Assembly: GCF_014697105.1 (NCBI RefSeq)
Contig: NZ_JACJRF010000009.1
Coordinates: 1 to 64,000 of the forward strand
Direction of reading: 5' to 3'
From: Anabaena subtropica FACHB-260
GTDB lineage: Bacteria; Cyanobacteriota; Cyanobacteriia; Cyanobacteriales; Nostocaceae
Length of the DNA: 64,000 nt
A program made the translations under genes and the position numbers. Of this stretch, positions 7,499 to 17,747 are shown piece by piece (the stretch's first letter is position 1; each line of letters opens with the position of its first letter). The notes beneath the pieces were generated by a model that was not told the DNA's origin, did not search any database, and saw nothing but the letters and a program-made list of their open reading frames with translations.

Positions 7499-9319
7499 GT
7501 GAAAATTGGCGCTCACTACTTGGGTAACGGAGAGTGTGAGTTTACAGTTTGGTCTCCAACATTAAACAGTGTTGCGGTGCAAATTCTCCAGCCAGAGCAG
7601 CAAGTCCAGCTTAAACCTATAGCAGATGGATATTGGCAGGTAAAAGTAGCCGATGTCTATCCGGGAACGCTTTATCGGTATAGATTAAATGACCAAGAAG
7701 CCTTTGCTGACCCGGCTTCTCAGTTTCAACCCCAAGGGGTTCATGGAGCATCTCAGGTTGTTGATCATCAGTTCCAGTGGACAGATACAGGATGGGCTGG
7801 TGTTCCCTTGGAATCGATAATTTTCTACGAACTCCATGTGGGGACATTCACGCCTGAAGGGACTTTTAATGCGATCATTCCCCGTTTACCAGAACTGAGG
7901 GAATTAGGAATTAATGCTATTGAAATTATGCCGATCGCTCAATTTCCGGGTGATACTCATATTGAGTCTGCTTTGGCATACCGTAATTGGGGTTATGACG
8001 GTGTTTATCCGTTTGCTGTACAAAATTCTTATGGTAGTCCCTCAGATTTAAAGCGTTTTGTCAATGCTTGCCATGAAAATGGTATTGCTGTGGTGTTGGA
8101 TGTGGTTTATAACCACTTTGGCCCGGAAGGTAATTATATGGGTCAGTTTGCGCCCTATTTTACCCAAACATATAAGACACCTTGGGGCAACGCCATGAAT
8201 TTTGATGATGGCTATAGTCAAGGTGTGCGGAATTATTTTATTCAAAATGCGCTTTATTGGTTGGGAGAGTTTCACATCGATGGGTTGCGGTTGGATGCGA
8301 TTCAAGCAATTTATGATTTGGGTGCGAAGCATTTCTTATGGGAATTGGCGGAAGCTGTACATGACTTTTCCCAAGGGGGAACATGGAAGCGTCATTTAAT
8401 CGCGGAAAGTGATTTGAATAATCCGCAGGTCATTCGTCCGCCAGAGTTGGGTGGTTATGGAATTGATGCACAGTGGAGTGATGACTTTCACCACGCATTA
8501 CACGCATTGTTAACAGGCGATCGCCAAGGTTATTATCAAGACTTTGGTAAGTGTGCAGATTTAGCTAAGGCTTACCAAGATACTTTTGTCTATGATTGGC
8601 GCTATGCTCCACACCGCAAGCGATTTCATGGTATGTCATGTAGCGATCGCCCGTTATCTCAGTTTTCGGTATGTATCCAAAATCATGACCAAATCGGGAA
8701 TCAAATGAAAGGGGAACGCTTAAGTGAGCGCATTTCCTTTGCAGGTTTAAAGTTAGCGGCTGGTGCTGTACTCCTATCGCCTTATTTACCTTTGTTATTT
8801 ATGGGTGAAGAATACGGCGAAACCGCACCGTTTATGTATTTTGTCAGTCACTCTGACCCCGATTTAATTGAAGCTGTGCGTGCTGGACGCAAGCAAGAGT
8901 TTACAGCCTTCCACTATGCAGAAGACCCACCAGACCCTGAATCTGCGGAGACATTTTTGCAGTGTAAACTCAACTGGGAATTGCGTCATCAAGGACAGCA
9001 CAAGGTTTTGTGGGATTGGTATCGTCAGTTAATTGATTTACGCAAAACCCATCCAGCATTGCAAAATAGCGATCGCAACAGTATTCAAGCAATTAGTGAT
9101 GAAGATCAGCAAGTAGTTATTGTGCGGCGCTGGTGCGAGTCGAGGGAAGTGATATTTGCGATGAATTTTAATTCGTCGCCTGTAACGGTGATTTTACCAA
9201 TTCAGCAGAGTGCGCGGAAGTTGTTGGATTCTGGTTCTCAAGCCTCAGAATATTTGTCTGTGGGGGAGGAGGTTGTTTTACAGCCTACTAGTTTGGTGTT
9301 GTATGAGGGGGAGGTTTAG
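7499..9319 (+). CDS. treZ: Malto-oligosyltrehalose trehalohydrolase
   Basis: Releases trehalose from the terminal maltooligosyl-trehalose made by TreY. The GTG at 7499 is chosen because a GGGGGG ribosome-binding site lies just upstream, giving 606 aa, a normal TreZ length. An N-terminal CBM48-like domain (about 5-90) precedes the GH13 barrel. Key motifs are ELHVGTF (111-117), DVVYNHFGPEGNY (201-213), GLRLDA with Asp266, IAESDLN with Glu303 and QNHDQIGN with Asp397. It is the first gene of treZ-treY-treH. In Anabaena PCC 7120 this gene set is linked to dehydration tolerance. A mobile element starts at the base after its stop codon. Confidence 0.95.
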   Translation: MKIGAHYLGNGECEFTVWSPTLNSVAVQILQPEQQVQLKPIADGYWQVKVADVYPGTLYRYRLNDQEAFADPASQFQPQGVHGASQVVDHQFQWTDTGWAGVPLESIIFYELHVGTFTPEGTFNAIIPRLPELRELGINAIEIMPIAQFPGDTHIESALAYRNWGYDGVYPFAVQNSYGSPSDLKRFVNACHENGIAVVLDVVYNHFGPEGNYMGQFAPYFTQTYKTPWGNAMNFDDGYSQGVRNYFIQNALYWLGEFHIDGLRLDAIQAIYDLGAKHFLWELAEAVHDFSQGGTWKRHLIAESDLNNPQVIRPPELGGYGIDAQWSDDFHHALHALLTGDRQGYYQDFGKCADLAKAYQDTFVYDWRYAPHRKRFHGMSCSDRPLSQFSVCIQNHDQIGNQMKGERLSERISFAGLKLAAGAVLLSPYLPLLFMGEEYGETAPFMYFVSHSDPDLIEAVRAGRKQEFTAFHYAEDPPDPESAETFLQCKLNWELRHQGQHKVLWDWYRQLIDLRKTHPALQNSDRNSIQAISDEDQQVVIVRRWCESREVIFAMNFNSSPVTVILPIQQSARKLLDSGSQASEYLSVGEEVVLQPTSLVLYEGEV

Positions 9320-9465
9320 CTGACTTTTCACGTTATGTGGAAAAGCTAACGTAAAACCTAACCCCCTAACCCCCTTCCCTGCGAGGGAAGGGGGAAAAAT
9401 TAAAGCCTCTCTCCTTGTAGGGGAGAGGTTTGGAGAGGGGTTTTCCAGATCCCGTGAAAAGTCAG
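9320..9465. mobile_element. MITE-like element with 13-bp TIRs and 10-bp target duplication
   Basis: The ends are perfect inverted repeats, CTGACTTTTCACG (9320-9332) and CGTGAAAAGTCAG (9453-9465). The 10 bases GGAGGTTTAG occur on both sides (9310-9319 and 9466-9475), a perfect target-site duplication that includes the TAG stop of treZ. Inside lie two hairpins: CCCCCTTCCCT-gcg-AGGGAAGGGGG (9370-9394) and CCTCTCTCC facing GGGGAGAGG. At 146 bp it cannot code for a transposase. A 10-bp duplication would fit IS4-like transposases, but no donor is present here. Confidence 0.85.
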
Positions 9466-9541
9466 GGAGGTTTAGGAGTTTTTTTTTAACGCGGAGGGGC
9501 GCTGAGAGTTTTTGAGGTTTATTAAATGAGAGTTATAAATT

Positions 9542-12310
9542 ATGCGGATACCAAAGGCAACTTATAGGATTCAGTTTAACCCGCAGTTTGGGTTTGAGGA
9601 TGCTAGAGCGATCGCATCTTACCTTGCAGATTTAGGTGTTTCTGATTTGTATGCTTCTCCTATTTTTAAGGCTAGAAGTGGGAGTACACATGGTTATGAT
9701 GTGGTAGATGCAACTCAATTAAATCCGCAGTTGGGAACTACAGCAGAGTTTGAGGGTTTGGTGAGTGAGTTACAGTCTTTAAGTCTTGGTTGGTTGCAGG
9801 ATATTGTCCCAAATCACATGGCTTATAGCAACGAGAATCTCTATTTAATGGATGTTCTGGAACATGGGCCAGATTCTAGCTATACTGACTACTTTGATGT
9901 TTGCTGGAACTCACCATTTGGTAATAGTCAGGAACGGATTCTCGCTCCTTTGTTGGGGGATTTTTATGGTGTGTCTCTAGAAAATGGAGATATTCAACTC
10001 CAATATGAACAACATGGGATAACTGTCAATTATTACGGTTTGAAGTTACCATTGCGTTTAGAGTCTTATACAAAATTGTTGACTCACAATCTCGGCAAAC
10101 TCACGCGGACTTTAGGACGGAATCATCCTGATTTTATTAAACTTTTGGGGATTCTCTATATTCTCAAAAGTGTTCCTTCGGAAGTCGCGGGAAAACAACG
10201 TCAAGACCAAATTGCTTTTATTAAAGGGTTGATTTGGGAACTCTATACTACCAATGATGAGATACATCAATTCATTGAAGAAAATATTCAAGTATTCAAT
10301 GGAGAAGTAGGTAATTCTGAGAGTTTTAATTTACTAGATGAATTACTCAATGACCAGTTTTATCGCCTCGCTTTTTGGAAGGTCGGGGCGGAAGAAATGA
10401 ACTATCGCCGTTTCTTTACTGTGAATGAATTGATTTCTGTGAAAGTTGAAGAATTGCGCGTGTTTAACAATACCCACAGTTTAATTCACAAGCTGGTAGA
10501 ACAGGGAATATTTACAGGCTTAAGAATCGACCATATTGATGGACTTTATCAGCCGACGCAGTATTTAGAAAGATTGCGGGAAAAGATGGGAGATGTTTAT
10601 ATTACTGTTGAGAAAATTTTAGAAATTACTGAGGATTTACCAGAAAATTGGGAAATTCAAGGTACGTCTGGATATGATTTTTTAAATTATGTCAATGGTG
10701 TATTTTGTCAATCTGATAATCATGAGTCATTTGATCAGATTTATCATCAATTCATTGGTAAACCTGTAGATTACCCATCTCTAGTAAATGAGAAAAAACA
10801 CCTGATTTTAGAAAAGAATTTAGCAGGTGATGTGGATAATTTGGCAAGCTTGCTTAAGAATATATCCAGTAAATACCGCTATGGTAATGATTTTACATTG
10901 AATGGATTGAAACGAGCGATCGCCGCAGTTCTGACTCTCTTTCCCATTTACCGCACCTACATCACTCCCGATGGAATTGGAGATAGTGATAAAGCTTGCA
11001 TTCAAAAAGTAATTAACACGGCGAAAAAACAAGTACCTCTGTTACAGCATGAAATGAACTTTATTGAAAAGGTCATGTTGCTGGAATTTGATGATGCTCT
11101 CACCCAAACAGAACGGGAACAATGGATATATTTTGTCTTGCGGATGCAGCAATACAGTGGCCCTCTCATGGCTAAAGGTGTAGAAGACACTACCTTATAT
11201 GTTTACAACCGTCTCTTATCTCTAAATGAAGTGGGGGGAAATCCCAGTCATTTCGGTATCAGCGTCGATCAATTTCATCACTTTAACCAACAACACCAAG
11301 CCAACTGGCCTTACACCATGAACGCCACAGCTACCCACGACACCAAGCGCGGCGAAGATATGCGAGCAAGGTTAAATGTGTTGTCGGAAATTCCCCAGGA
11401 GTGGGAAGAACAGGTAAATAACTGGAGTCAACTTAATCAAACACATCGTAGCAATCATCAACCCGATCGCAACGATGAATATTTCCTCTATCAAACCTTG
11501 GTAGGTGCATTTCCCTTTGCAGAACACGAACAAGCCCCATTTGTGCAGAGGGTGCAAGAATACATGATTAAAGCCATTCGGGAAGCAAAAGTTCACACTG
11601 CATGGTTGCGTCCAGATAATGAGTATGAAGAAGCTTGTACCTCTTTCATTGAGAAAATACTTGACCCCAATTTATCTAAGCAGTTCTTAGAAAGCTTCCG
11701 TCCTTTCCAAGAAAAAATCGCCGATTACGGGATATACAATTCCCTTTCCCAAACTTTACTCAAAATAGCCGCACCTGGTGTACCCGACTTCTACCAAGGA
11801 ACAGAACTCTGGGATTTAAGCTTAGTTGACCCCGATAACCGTCGTCCCGTAGATTTTGAACAGCGACGCACTTACTTAAACGACATCCAAGCACAAATCA
11901 AAACAGATATTCTCGGTTTAATTCCACAACTACTGACCCACAAAACCGACGGTAGAATCAAACTGTTTTTAACACACCAAGCCCTTAAAGCCAGGACACA
12001 ATACCTATCATTATTCCAAGACGGCGAATATTCACCACTACAAGTTCACGGAACCCACGCCAAGCATATCATCGCCTTTGCCAGGCAACACAACAATCAA
12101 ACAGTAATCGCCATCGCCCCCCGCTTCCTCACCACCCTCATCCCCCCAGGACAACCTGCACTAGGCGAAATCTGGCAAGATACACACTTAAAACTCCCCG
12201 CCAAAACTTGGTACAACCCCCTCACCAACCAAACCATACAAACCCAAAACAACATACCCATAGCCCAAATCCTTACCCATTTCCCCGTAGCCTTACTAAT
12301 TGCTGAATAA
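9542..12310 (+). CDS. treY: Maltooligosyl trehalose synthase
   Basis: Converts the reducing end of a maltodextrin to an alpha,alpha-1,1 linkage (trehalosyl end). The 922-aa GH13 protein shows WLQDIVPNHMAYS (84-96), TGLRIDHIDGLYQ with nucleophile Asp330, VYITVEKIL with acid/base Glu357 and NATATHDTKRGEDMRARL for the third Asp. The insertion-rich barrel and length are usual for TreY. It lies 222 bases after treZ, on the same strand, with the MITE-like element in the gap, whose hairpins could lower read-through from treZ. The base composition shifts towards C-rich codons in the last 300 bases. Confidence 0.95.
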   Translation: MRIPKATYRIQFNPQFGFEDARAIASYLADLGVSDLYASPIFKARSGSTHGYDVVDATQLNPQLGTTAEFEGLVSELQSLSLGWLQDIVPNHMAYSNENLYLMDVLEHGPDSSYTDYFDVCWNSPFGNSQERILAPLLGDFYGVSLENGDIQLQYEQHGITVNYYGLKLPLRLESYTKLLTHNLGKLTRTLGRNHPDFIKLLGILYILKSVPSEVAGKQRQDQIAFIKGLIWELYTTNDEIHQFIEENIQVFNGEVGNSESFNLLDELLNDQFYRLAFWKVGAEEMNYRRFFTVNELISVKVEELRVFNNTHSLIHKLVEQGIFTGLRIDHIDGLYQPTQYLERLREKMGDVYITVEKILEITEDLPENWEIQGTSGYDFLNYVNGVFCQSDNHESFDQIYHQFIGKPVDYPSLVNEKKHLILEKNLAGDVDNLASLLKNISSKYRYGNDFTLNGLKRAIAAVLTLFPIYRTYITPDGIGDSDKACIQKVINTAKKQVPLLQHEMNFIEKVMLLEFDDALTQTEREQWIYFVLRMQQYSGPLMAKGVEDTTLYVYNRLLSLNEVGGNPSHFGISVDQFHHFNQQHQANWPYTMNATATHDTKRGEDMRARLNVLSEIPQEWEEQVNNWSQLNQTHRSNHQPDRNDEYFLYQTLVGAFPFAEHEQAPFVQRVQEYMIKAIREAKVHTAWLRPDNEYEEACTSFIEKILDPNLSKQFLESFRPFQEKIADYGIYNSLSQTLLKIAAPGVPDFYQGTELWDLSLVDPDNRRPVDFEQRRTYLNDIQAQIKTDILGLIPQLLTHKTDGRIKLFLTHQALKARTQYLSLFQDGEYSPLQVHGTHAKHIIAFARQHNNQTVIAIAPRFLTTLIPPGQPALGEIWQDTHLKLPAKTWYNPLTNQTIQTQNNIPIAQILTHFPVALLIAE

Positions 12311-12390
12311 CCCTACGCGAACAATTAGTGGGAGTCAGAAAGCGCGACTAATAGTCTTTAATTTTGAATTTTGAATTGGAGAGAAGCGAC

Positions 12391-13884
12391 TTGATTACAC
12401 AAACCGTCCGAACTTACATCAAACAAACCTGGAAAACCCTCACCCGTTCCCACGAACATCTACTAGAGTCAGCCCAAGACACCAAACTAGAACACCCACC
12501 CAACACCCCCTGGCTCATCTACATTTCCCCCCAGGAAGACTGTAACACCATCAAAACTGTATTAGAGCGATCGCTATCTGCAAAAGAAATGCAGCAGATA
12601 GAAATCCGCACCTTACCCAACGAAGTCGAAGACATCCAAGCACATGGGCTATTATATCTCCCAGGGCCTTATGTCGTCCCTGGTGGTCGTTTTAATGAAA
12701 TGTATGGGTGGGACAGCTACTTTATCTTACTCGGACTATTACAGGATGAAGAATGGGAACTAGCCCAAAGTCAAGTTGACCAGCTACTTTACCAAGTCCA
12801 GCATTACGGTACAATCCTCAATGCCAACCGTACATATATGCTGACGCGATCGCAACCCCCAGTCTTGAGTATGATGGTGTTGGCATTATTCTCCCACACC
12901 AAAGACCAAGCATGGCTAAAGTCAACCTTGCCATTGTTAGAAAATTTTTACTACTACTGGGTCGTACCACCTCATCTTAACCCGGCGACAGGTTTATCCC
13001 GATACTATGCCTTAGGTGAAGGCCCCGCACCAGAAGTCTTGTTTTCCGAACTAGATGAAGAAGGACTCAGCCACTACGAACGTGTCAAGCAATATTACAG
13101 AACATTTGAGATTGATGACTATGATGTGAGCTTGTATTATGACCAAGAAAAAGACGAACTAACAGACCTATTTTACAAAGGCGATCGCTCCATGCGCGAG
13201 TCTGGTTTTGATATCACCAACCGCTTTGGCCCCTTCAGCGTTGATATCATCCACTACGCACCAGTCTGTCTTAACAGCTTGCTTTATCAAGTGGAACAAG
13301 ACTTAGCCCAAATTTACAATATTTTAGGTAACAAAGAACTCAAACAACAATGGAGCGATCGCGCTACTTTACGCCAAGAACGTATAAACCAACACCTTTG
13401 GGATGAAGCAAAAGGACTTTACCTAGACTATAACTTCCACACTGGTAAACGTCGCCATTATGAATTTGCCACCACATTCTATCCCCTCTGGACAGGACTA
13501 GCATCCCCAGCACAAGCCCAACGCATCGTCGAAAATCTTTCTTTATTTTCAGCACCAGGGGGAATCTTTACAAGTACTCATGTTACAGGAAATCAGTGGG
13601 ACGCTCCTTTTGGTTGGGCCCCACTAACATTAATCGCTGTCAAAGGACTTCACCGATATGGATATCACACAGAGGGCGATGATATTGCTCATAAATTTCT
13701 AACAATGGCCATTAAAGAGTTTACACAGTATGGCTTTTTCGTAGAAAAATACGACGTAGAACGCTGTTCTGCTCAAGTTTCCGACGAAATTTGTTTTGGT
13801 TATAGTTCTAACGAAATAGGCTTTGGTTGGACTAACGGAGTAATTTTAGAACTATTAGCCGATCATGCTAATCTAGTACCTTAA
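12391..13884 (+). CDS. treH: Trehalase, GH37
   Basis: Hydrolyses trehalose to two glucose. Both family signatures are present: PGGRFNEMYGWDSYF (about 97-111) and QWDAPFGWAPL (about 401-411). The TTG at 12391 is chosen because GGAGAG lies 7 bases upstream, giving 497 aa; a start further 5' would run into an AATTTTGAATT-type repeat. There is no signal peptide, so it acts in the cytoplasm. Having the breakdown enzyme with treZ and treY implies a regulated trehalose cycle that can release glucose after stress. The next 146 bases hold only a weak hairpin (AGTACC facing GGTACT). Confidence 0.93.
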   Translation: MITQTVRTYIKQTWKTLTRSHEHLLESAQDTKLEHPPNTPWLIYISPQEDCNTIKTVLERSLSAKEMQQIEIRTLPNEVEDIQAHGLLYLPGPYVVPGGRFNEMYGWDSYFILLGLLQDEEWELAQSQVDQLLYQVQHYGTILNANRTYMLTRSQPPVLSMMVLALFSHTKDQAWLKSTLPLLENFYYYWVVPPHLNPATGLSRYYALGEGPAPEVLFSELDEEGLSHYERVKQYYRTFEIDDYDVSLYYDQEKDELTDLFYKGDRSMRESGFDITNRFGPFSVDIIHYAPVCLNSLLYQVEQDLAQIYNILGNKELKQQWSDRATLRQERINQHLWDEAKGLYLDYNFHTGKRRHYEFATTFYPLWTGLASPAQAQRIVENLSLFSAPGGIFTSTHVTGNQWDAPFGWAPLTLIAVKGLHRYGYHTEGDDIAHKFLTMAIKEFTQYGFFVEKYDVERCSAQVSDEICFGYSSNEIGFGWTNGVILELLADHANLVP

Positions 13885-14030
13885 AGAAAATTTATTTCAT
13901 CGGTACTTTTGCCTAAACTTTAGAGGAAAGCGCTCTAGGAAAAATAATTATATCTATTTGTTTTTGCGGTTCAAATGTAACTTTTCTCGTAAATGTCCCA
14001 CTACGAAACTTAAATCCATTCACATCGTAA

Positions 14031-14914
<884 letters not shown>

Positions 14915-16108
14915 ATGTCAAATATAGTCTTCTCTAGTCTGGGAATACTCTTGAGTATTATTGGTTTGTGCTTAAGCATCTGGATTGTGATTCCCGCACC
15001 TCTTTACTTCTTATTACCTTTAAGCGTGGGAGCGCCGGAAGTCTGCCATTGGTTACTATTGTTAAATACCATAGCTTTTGCAGTCGTGTTTTTTGGACTG
15101 TCCGGTAATTGGCTACAATATGTGGCTTTAAGTGTCAGCATACTCGCAATTATTCTCAGTTTATTGCCACTTGTGCAAATATATCCTGTGCAACAGCAGA
15201 TGCAGTTAGCAATGGAGAAAGAATTAGGTAAAGACTACCTGAAACCAATTTTAAGACAAGAATCTTTTGGGCGATCGCATCCTTTTAGTTTCATAGATGC
15301 GTTTACAGGTATTCATCTTGATAAAATCCGCTACACACCTAACATTGAATTTGCTTCACCCGATGGTGTACCGTTGCGTCTCAATGTCTACCGTCCTCCC
15401 CAAGTTGGACAATACCCCGCAATTGTTGTTATCCACGGTGGAGGTTGGCAAAGTGGGAGTCCTGAAACAAACTCTGATTTCAGTCGGTATATAGCGGCTA
15501 GAGGCTACACTGTTTTTGCCATCACCTACCGCTACGCACCAGCTTACAAATTTCCAGCACAACTTGATGATGTTCGTAGCGCCTTAAATTTTATCCAACA
15601 ACACGCAGTCGAATACGAAACAGACATCAATCGTATCGCCTTACTCGGACGTTCCGCCGGTGGACACTTGGCAATGTTAGCAGCTTATGAGCAAAATGCT
15701 CTACCCGTCCGCGCTGTCATCAGTTATTATGGCCCCTCAAACCTGGCTAAAGGATATCGAGAACCACCCACACCAGACGTTTTGAATGTACGATCTGTAC
15801 TCGAAGGTTTTTTAGGCGGTACACCAGACCAAGTTCCACAGCAGTACACCAAAGCCTCACCGATTAACTACGCTAATCGTCCACTCCCAACAACTTTGTT
15901 AATTCACGGTGGTCGTGATAACATCACTCGAATCGTTTTTCCCAGGCTGATGTTCCAAGCTTTGCAAAAAGCTGGCAATAAAGCGATTATGTTAGAAATT
16001 CCTTGGGCAGAACACGCTTTTGACTACATCTTTAACGGGCCGAGTAATCAGTTAGCACTTTACCACACCGAACGTTTTTTAGCTTGGGCATTGAAAATAA
16101 AAGCCTGA
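14915..16108 (+). CDS. Membrane-anchored alpha/beta hydrolase (esterase, BD-FAE/lipase-like)
   Basis: 397 aa. Three hydrophobic segments lie in the first 95 residues, followed by a catalytic alpha/beta-hydrolase domain. The oxyanion motif is VVIHGGGW, the nucleophile lies in LLGRSAGGH, the acid is probably Asp in IHGGRDN and the base His in WAEHAFDY. The combination of HGGGW and GxSAGG points to the hormone-sensitive-lipase/carboxylesterase branch. Substrate unknown. The membrane anchor suggests activity at a lipid or cell-envelope substrate. It is transcribed alone. Confidence 0.85.
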   Translation: MSNIVFSSLGILLSIIGLCLSIWIVIPAPLYFLLPLSVGAPEVCHWLLLLNTIAFAVVFFGLSGNWLQYVALSVSILAIILSLLPLVQIYPVQQQMQLAMEKELGKDYLKPILRQESFGRSHPFSFIDAFTGIHLDKIRYTPNIEFASPDGVPLRLNVYRPPQVGQYPAIVVIHGGGWQSGSPETNSDFSRYIAARGYTVFAITYRYAPAYKFPAQLDDVRSALNFIQQHAVEYETDINRIALLGRSAGGHLAMLAAYEQNALPVRAVISYYGPSNLAKGYREPPTPDVLNVRSVLEGFLGGTPDQVPQQYTKASPINYANRPLPTTLLIHGGRDNITRIVFPRLMFQALQKAGNKAIMLEIPWAEHAFDYIFNGPSNQLALYHTERFLAWALKIKA

Positions 16109-16388
16109 AATCAATTTATAAGGGAGTGGGAATGGGACAAGTATAGATTTTTCATAAACCTATGAGTGATGACTATAAAACCAAAGAAATAATCATCATT
16201 TCTTCAACTCTTAAACCATTACACCCTAAAATCATGTCCTGAAAACTTTGTAATCATAACCAGCCTCATTGCTAAGTTGGCTGTTTAATCAATATATGAG
16301 CAATACTTGTAAATATCTGGTCATAGTAATCAATGAGATCAGGTGACATGAGTATTTATGTCAAAATTGGCTACGAGGTGATATTAAA
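16109..16388. other. Intergenic region upstream of the QueD-like gene
   Basis: No gene is seen. A short hairpin AGCC...GGCT lies near 16262-16284. I looked for a preQ1-type riboswitch because the next gene is QueD-like and did not find a convincing aptamer. The spacing suggests an independent promoter for the next gene. Confidence 0.4.
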
Positions 16389-16775
16389 ATGCCAAAATGG
16401 AAGGTAGTAACAGAATTTTCATTTAATAGCGCTCACTACATCAAAGATTACAATGGCCCCTGTGGTCGGATGCACGGACATAATTATCAAATCCGCATTG
16501 AAGCAACATCAACAAAACTGCATTCTTCTCAATATTGTCCGCATTCTGTCATGGTGGCTGATTTTAGAACCTTGCGGTGGGCTAAACAAGATGTTACCAA
16601 AGGAGGGCTTGATCACGGAATTTTAAATGAAGTAATGCCTCCTGACTATGAAACAACTGCTGAGATGATTGCTAAGTATATCTACGATGAAACCAAGAAA
16701 CGAGTACCAACGGATGTACAGTTAAAAGTTCATGTTTCGGAAACTCCTAATAGCTGGGTAGAATACGAAGATTAA
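16389..16775 (+). CDS. queD: 6-carboxy/6-pyruvoyl tetrahydropterin synthase family (QueD-like)
   Basis: 128 aa, the normal size for this T-fold enzyme. Zinc ligands are visible as His16 (NSAHY) and His29/His31 in CGRMHGHNY, with the catalytic Cys25 in the same motif; the Glu of SETPNSW and the DHG motif are also present. A Cys four residues before the His pair matches QueD, which makes 6-carboxy-tetrahydropterin for queuosine synthesis, but cyanobacterial relatives can also act in pterin synthesis. No other queuosine gene is nearby, so the pathway assignment is less certain than the fold. Confidence 0.85.
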   Translation: MPKWKVVTEFSFNSAHYIKDYNGPCGRMHGHNYQIRIEATSTKLHSSQYCPHSVMVADFRTLRWAKQDVTKGGLDHGILNEVMPPDYETTAEMIAKYIYDETKKRVPTDVQLKVHVSETPNSWVEYED

Positions 16776-16818
16776 AATTATAATTTTAACGAAGACTTAG
16801 CAGCAATTATTTTTATTG

Positions 16819-16847
16819 AGAGTGCATTATGAGTAATTATGCACTCT
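16819..16847 (+). terminator. Hairpin downstream of the QueD-like gene
   Basis: AGAGTGCAT (16819-16827) pairs with ATGCACTCT (16839-16847) around an 11-base loop, 43 bases after the stop codon, followed by an AT-rich stretch without a strong T run. It may be a weak terminator or an mRNA-stabilising hairpin. Confidence 0.5.
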
Positions 16848-17235
16848 ATTATTTATTTGCTAAATATTTTCAATAATAGATAACAGTGCTGATTATGATA
16901 ATATTTATTCAAATAAAAAAGACGATGTGAATAAATATTGAATTACCTAATAGTGTTTTTTAACTACTAAAGATTTTAACAAAAATTTATATTTATTATT
17001 TTGTTATTAGTCGGAAATAGACTTTGAGTATTAATTACTAGAATAAAATATTTAGAAAAAATTAAATTATGTGAAGCCTTCAATATAGTGAGTCAATTAT
17101 TAAACTTAATCAAGTTATAAATCACTATGTGAAGTTTTTAATAATACTTGTCTCAGCTTGTAGGTCAATGTCGTGATCTGCTGTTGTAATTGTGTAATGT
17201 GAAAGTAACTAAGCTCATGATTAAATTGAGGTCTG
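16848..17235. other. Long AT-rich intergenic region
   Basis: About 390 bases of strongly AT-rich sequence with stop codons in all frames and no sign of a coding region. It should contain the promoter of the next small gene. I see no repeat or hairpin of note. Confidence 0.4.
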
Positions 17236-17454
17236 ATGACTCCTAAAATTCTGCGTCAGCTTTGGTCTGTGGTTGAAAACTCCCAAACTAAGACCCTCTT
17301 GCAGATGGACGATGCTAGCTTGGTGCAATGGTTGGTACACCAGATGACAACGCAAGCGTTGTTAGATCCCAAGGAAACCGATTTTTTGACTGGCTACATT
17401 CAATCTCGGCTAGCATTAATACGTGATCTTGCTTATGAGCGTCAGTATTTATAA
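17236..17454 (+). CDS. Conserved small hypothetical protein
   Basis: A 72-aa soluble helical protein with ATG start, rich in Leu, Gln and Thr, and a C-terminal motif GYIQSRLALIRDLAYERQYL. I do not recognise a family. Protein-like composition, a clean start and position in a non-repeat region argue that it is real. It has no operon partner and is flanked by long AT-rich and repeat-containing gaps. Confidence 0.6.
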   Translation: MTPKILRQLWSVVENSQTKTLLQMDDASLVQWLVHQMTTQALLDPKETDFLTGYIQSRLALIRDLAYERQYL

Positions 17455-17747
17455 AAGCAATTCAATAATAAATTTAGTCCATAGTCAATGGCACTAGTAC
17501 CGCCGTGAAGTTAAAAGTCATAGATGCGAAAGCAGCTTTCCGCAGGGTAAGTCAAAAGAATTGTATTCTGGGCTTTTGCGCCATTTGAAATAGTATGTTC
17601 TCTGACAAAGTTTGGCGGGACAGAAACCGATACCCTCCGGGTGCGCCAGTCCCCTATGGCGGGAAACCCGCCTTCAGGGCTGGACTTACCGCCAGCTTTG
17701 CGCTTATTTAAGCCATACTGTATTAGCTATTGGCTATGAACTATTGT
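17455..17747. repeat. Intergenic region with a GC-rich dispersed palindrome
   Basis: Between the small gene and the end of ribD lies a GC-rich block. At 17646-17683 it forms a nested hairpin: CCAG and CCC outer arms, GGCGGG-aaa-CCCGCC inner arms, then GGG and CTGG. Related blocks with CCGCAGGG and similar words occur near 48880-48960 and 51760-51810, so this belongs to a dispersed palindromic repeat family. An open frame across it is repeat-derived. Confidence 0.6.

Noticed and set aside
16109-16388. preQ1 or other riboswitch upstream of the QueD-like gene
   Set aside because: I found only a four-base hairpin and no pattern like the preQ1 aptamer pseudoknot.
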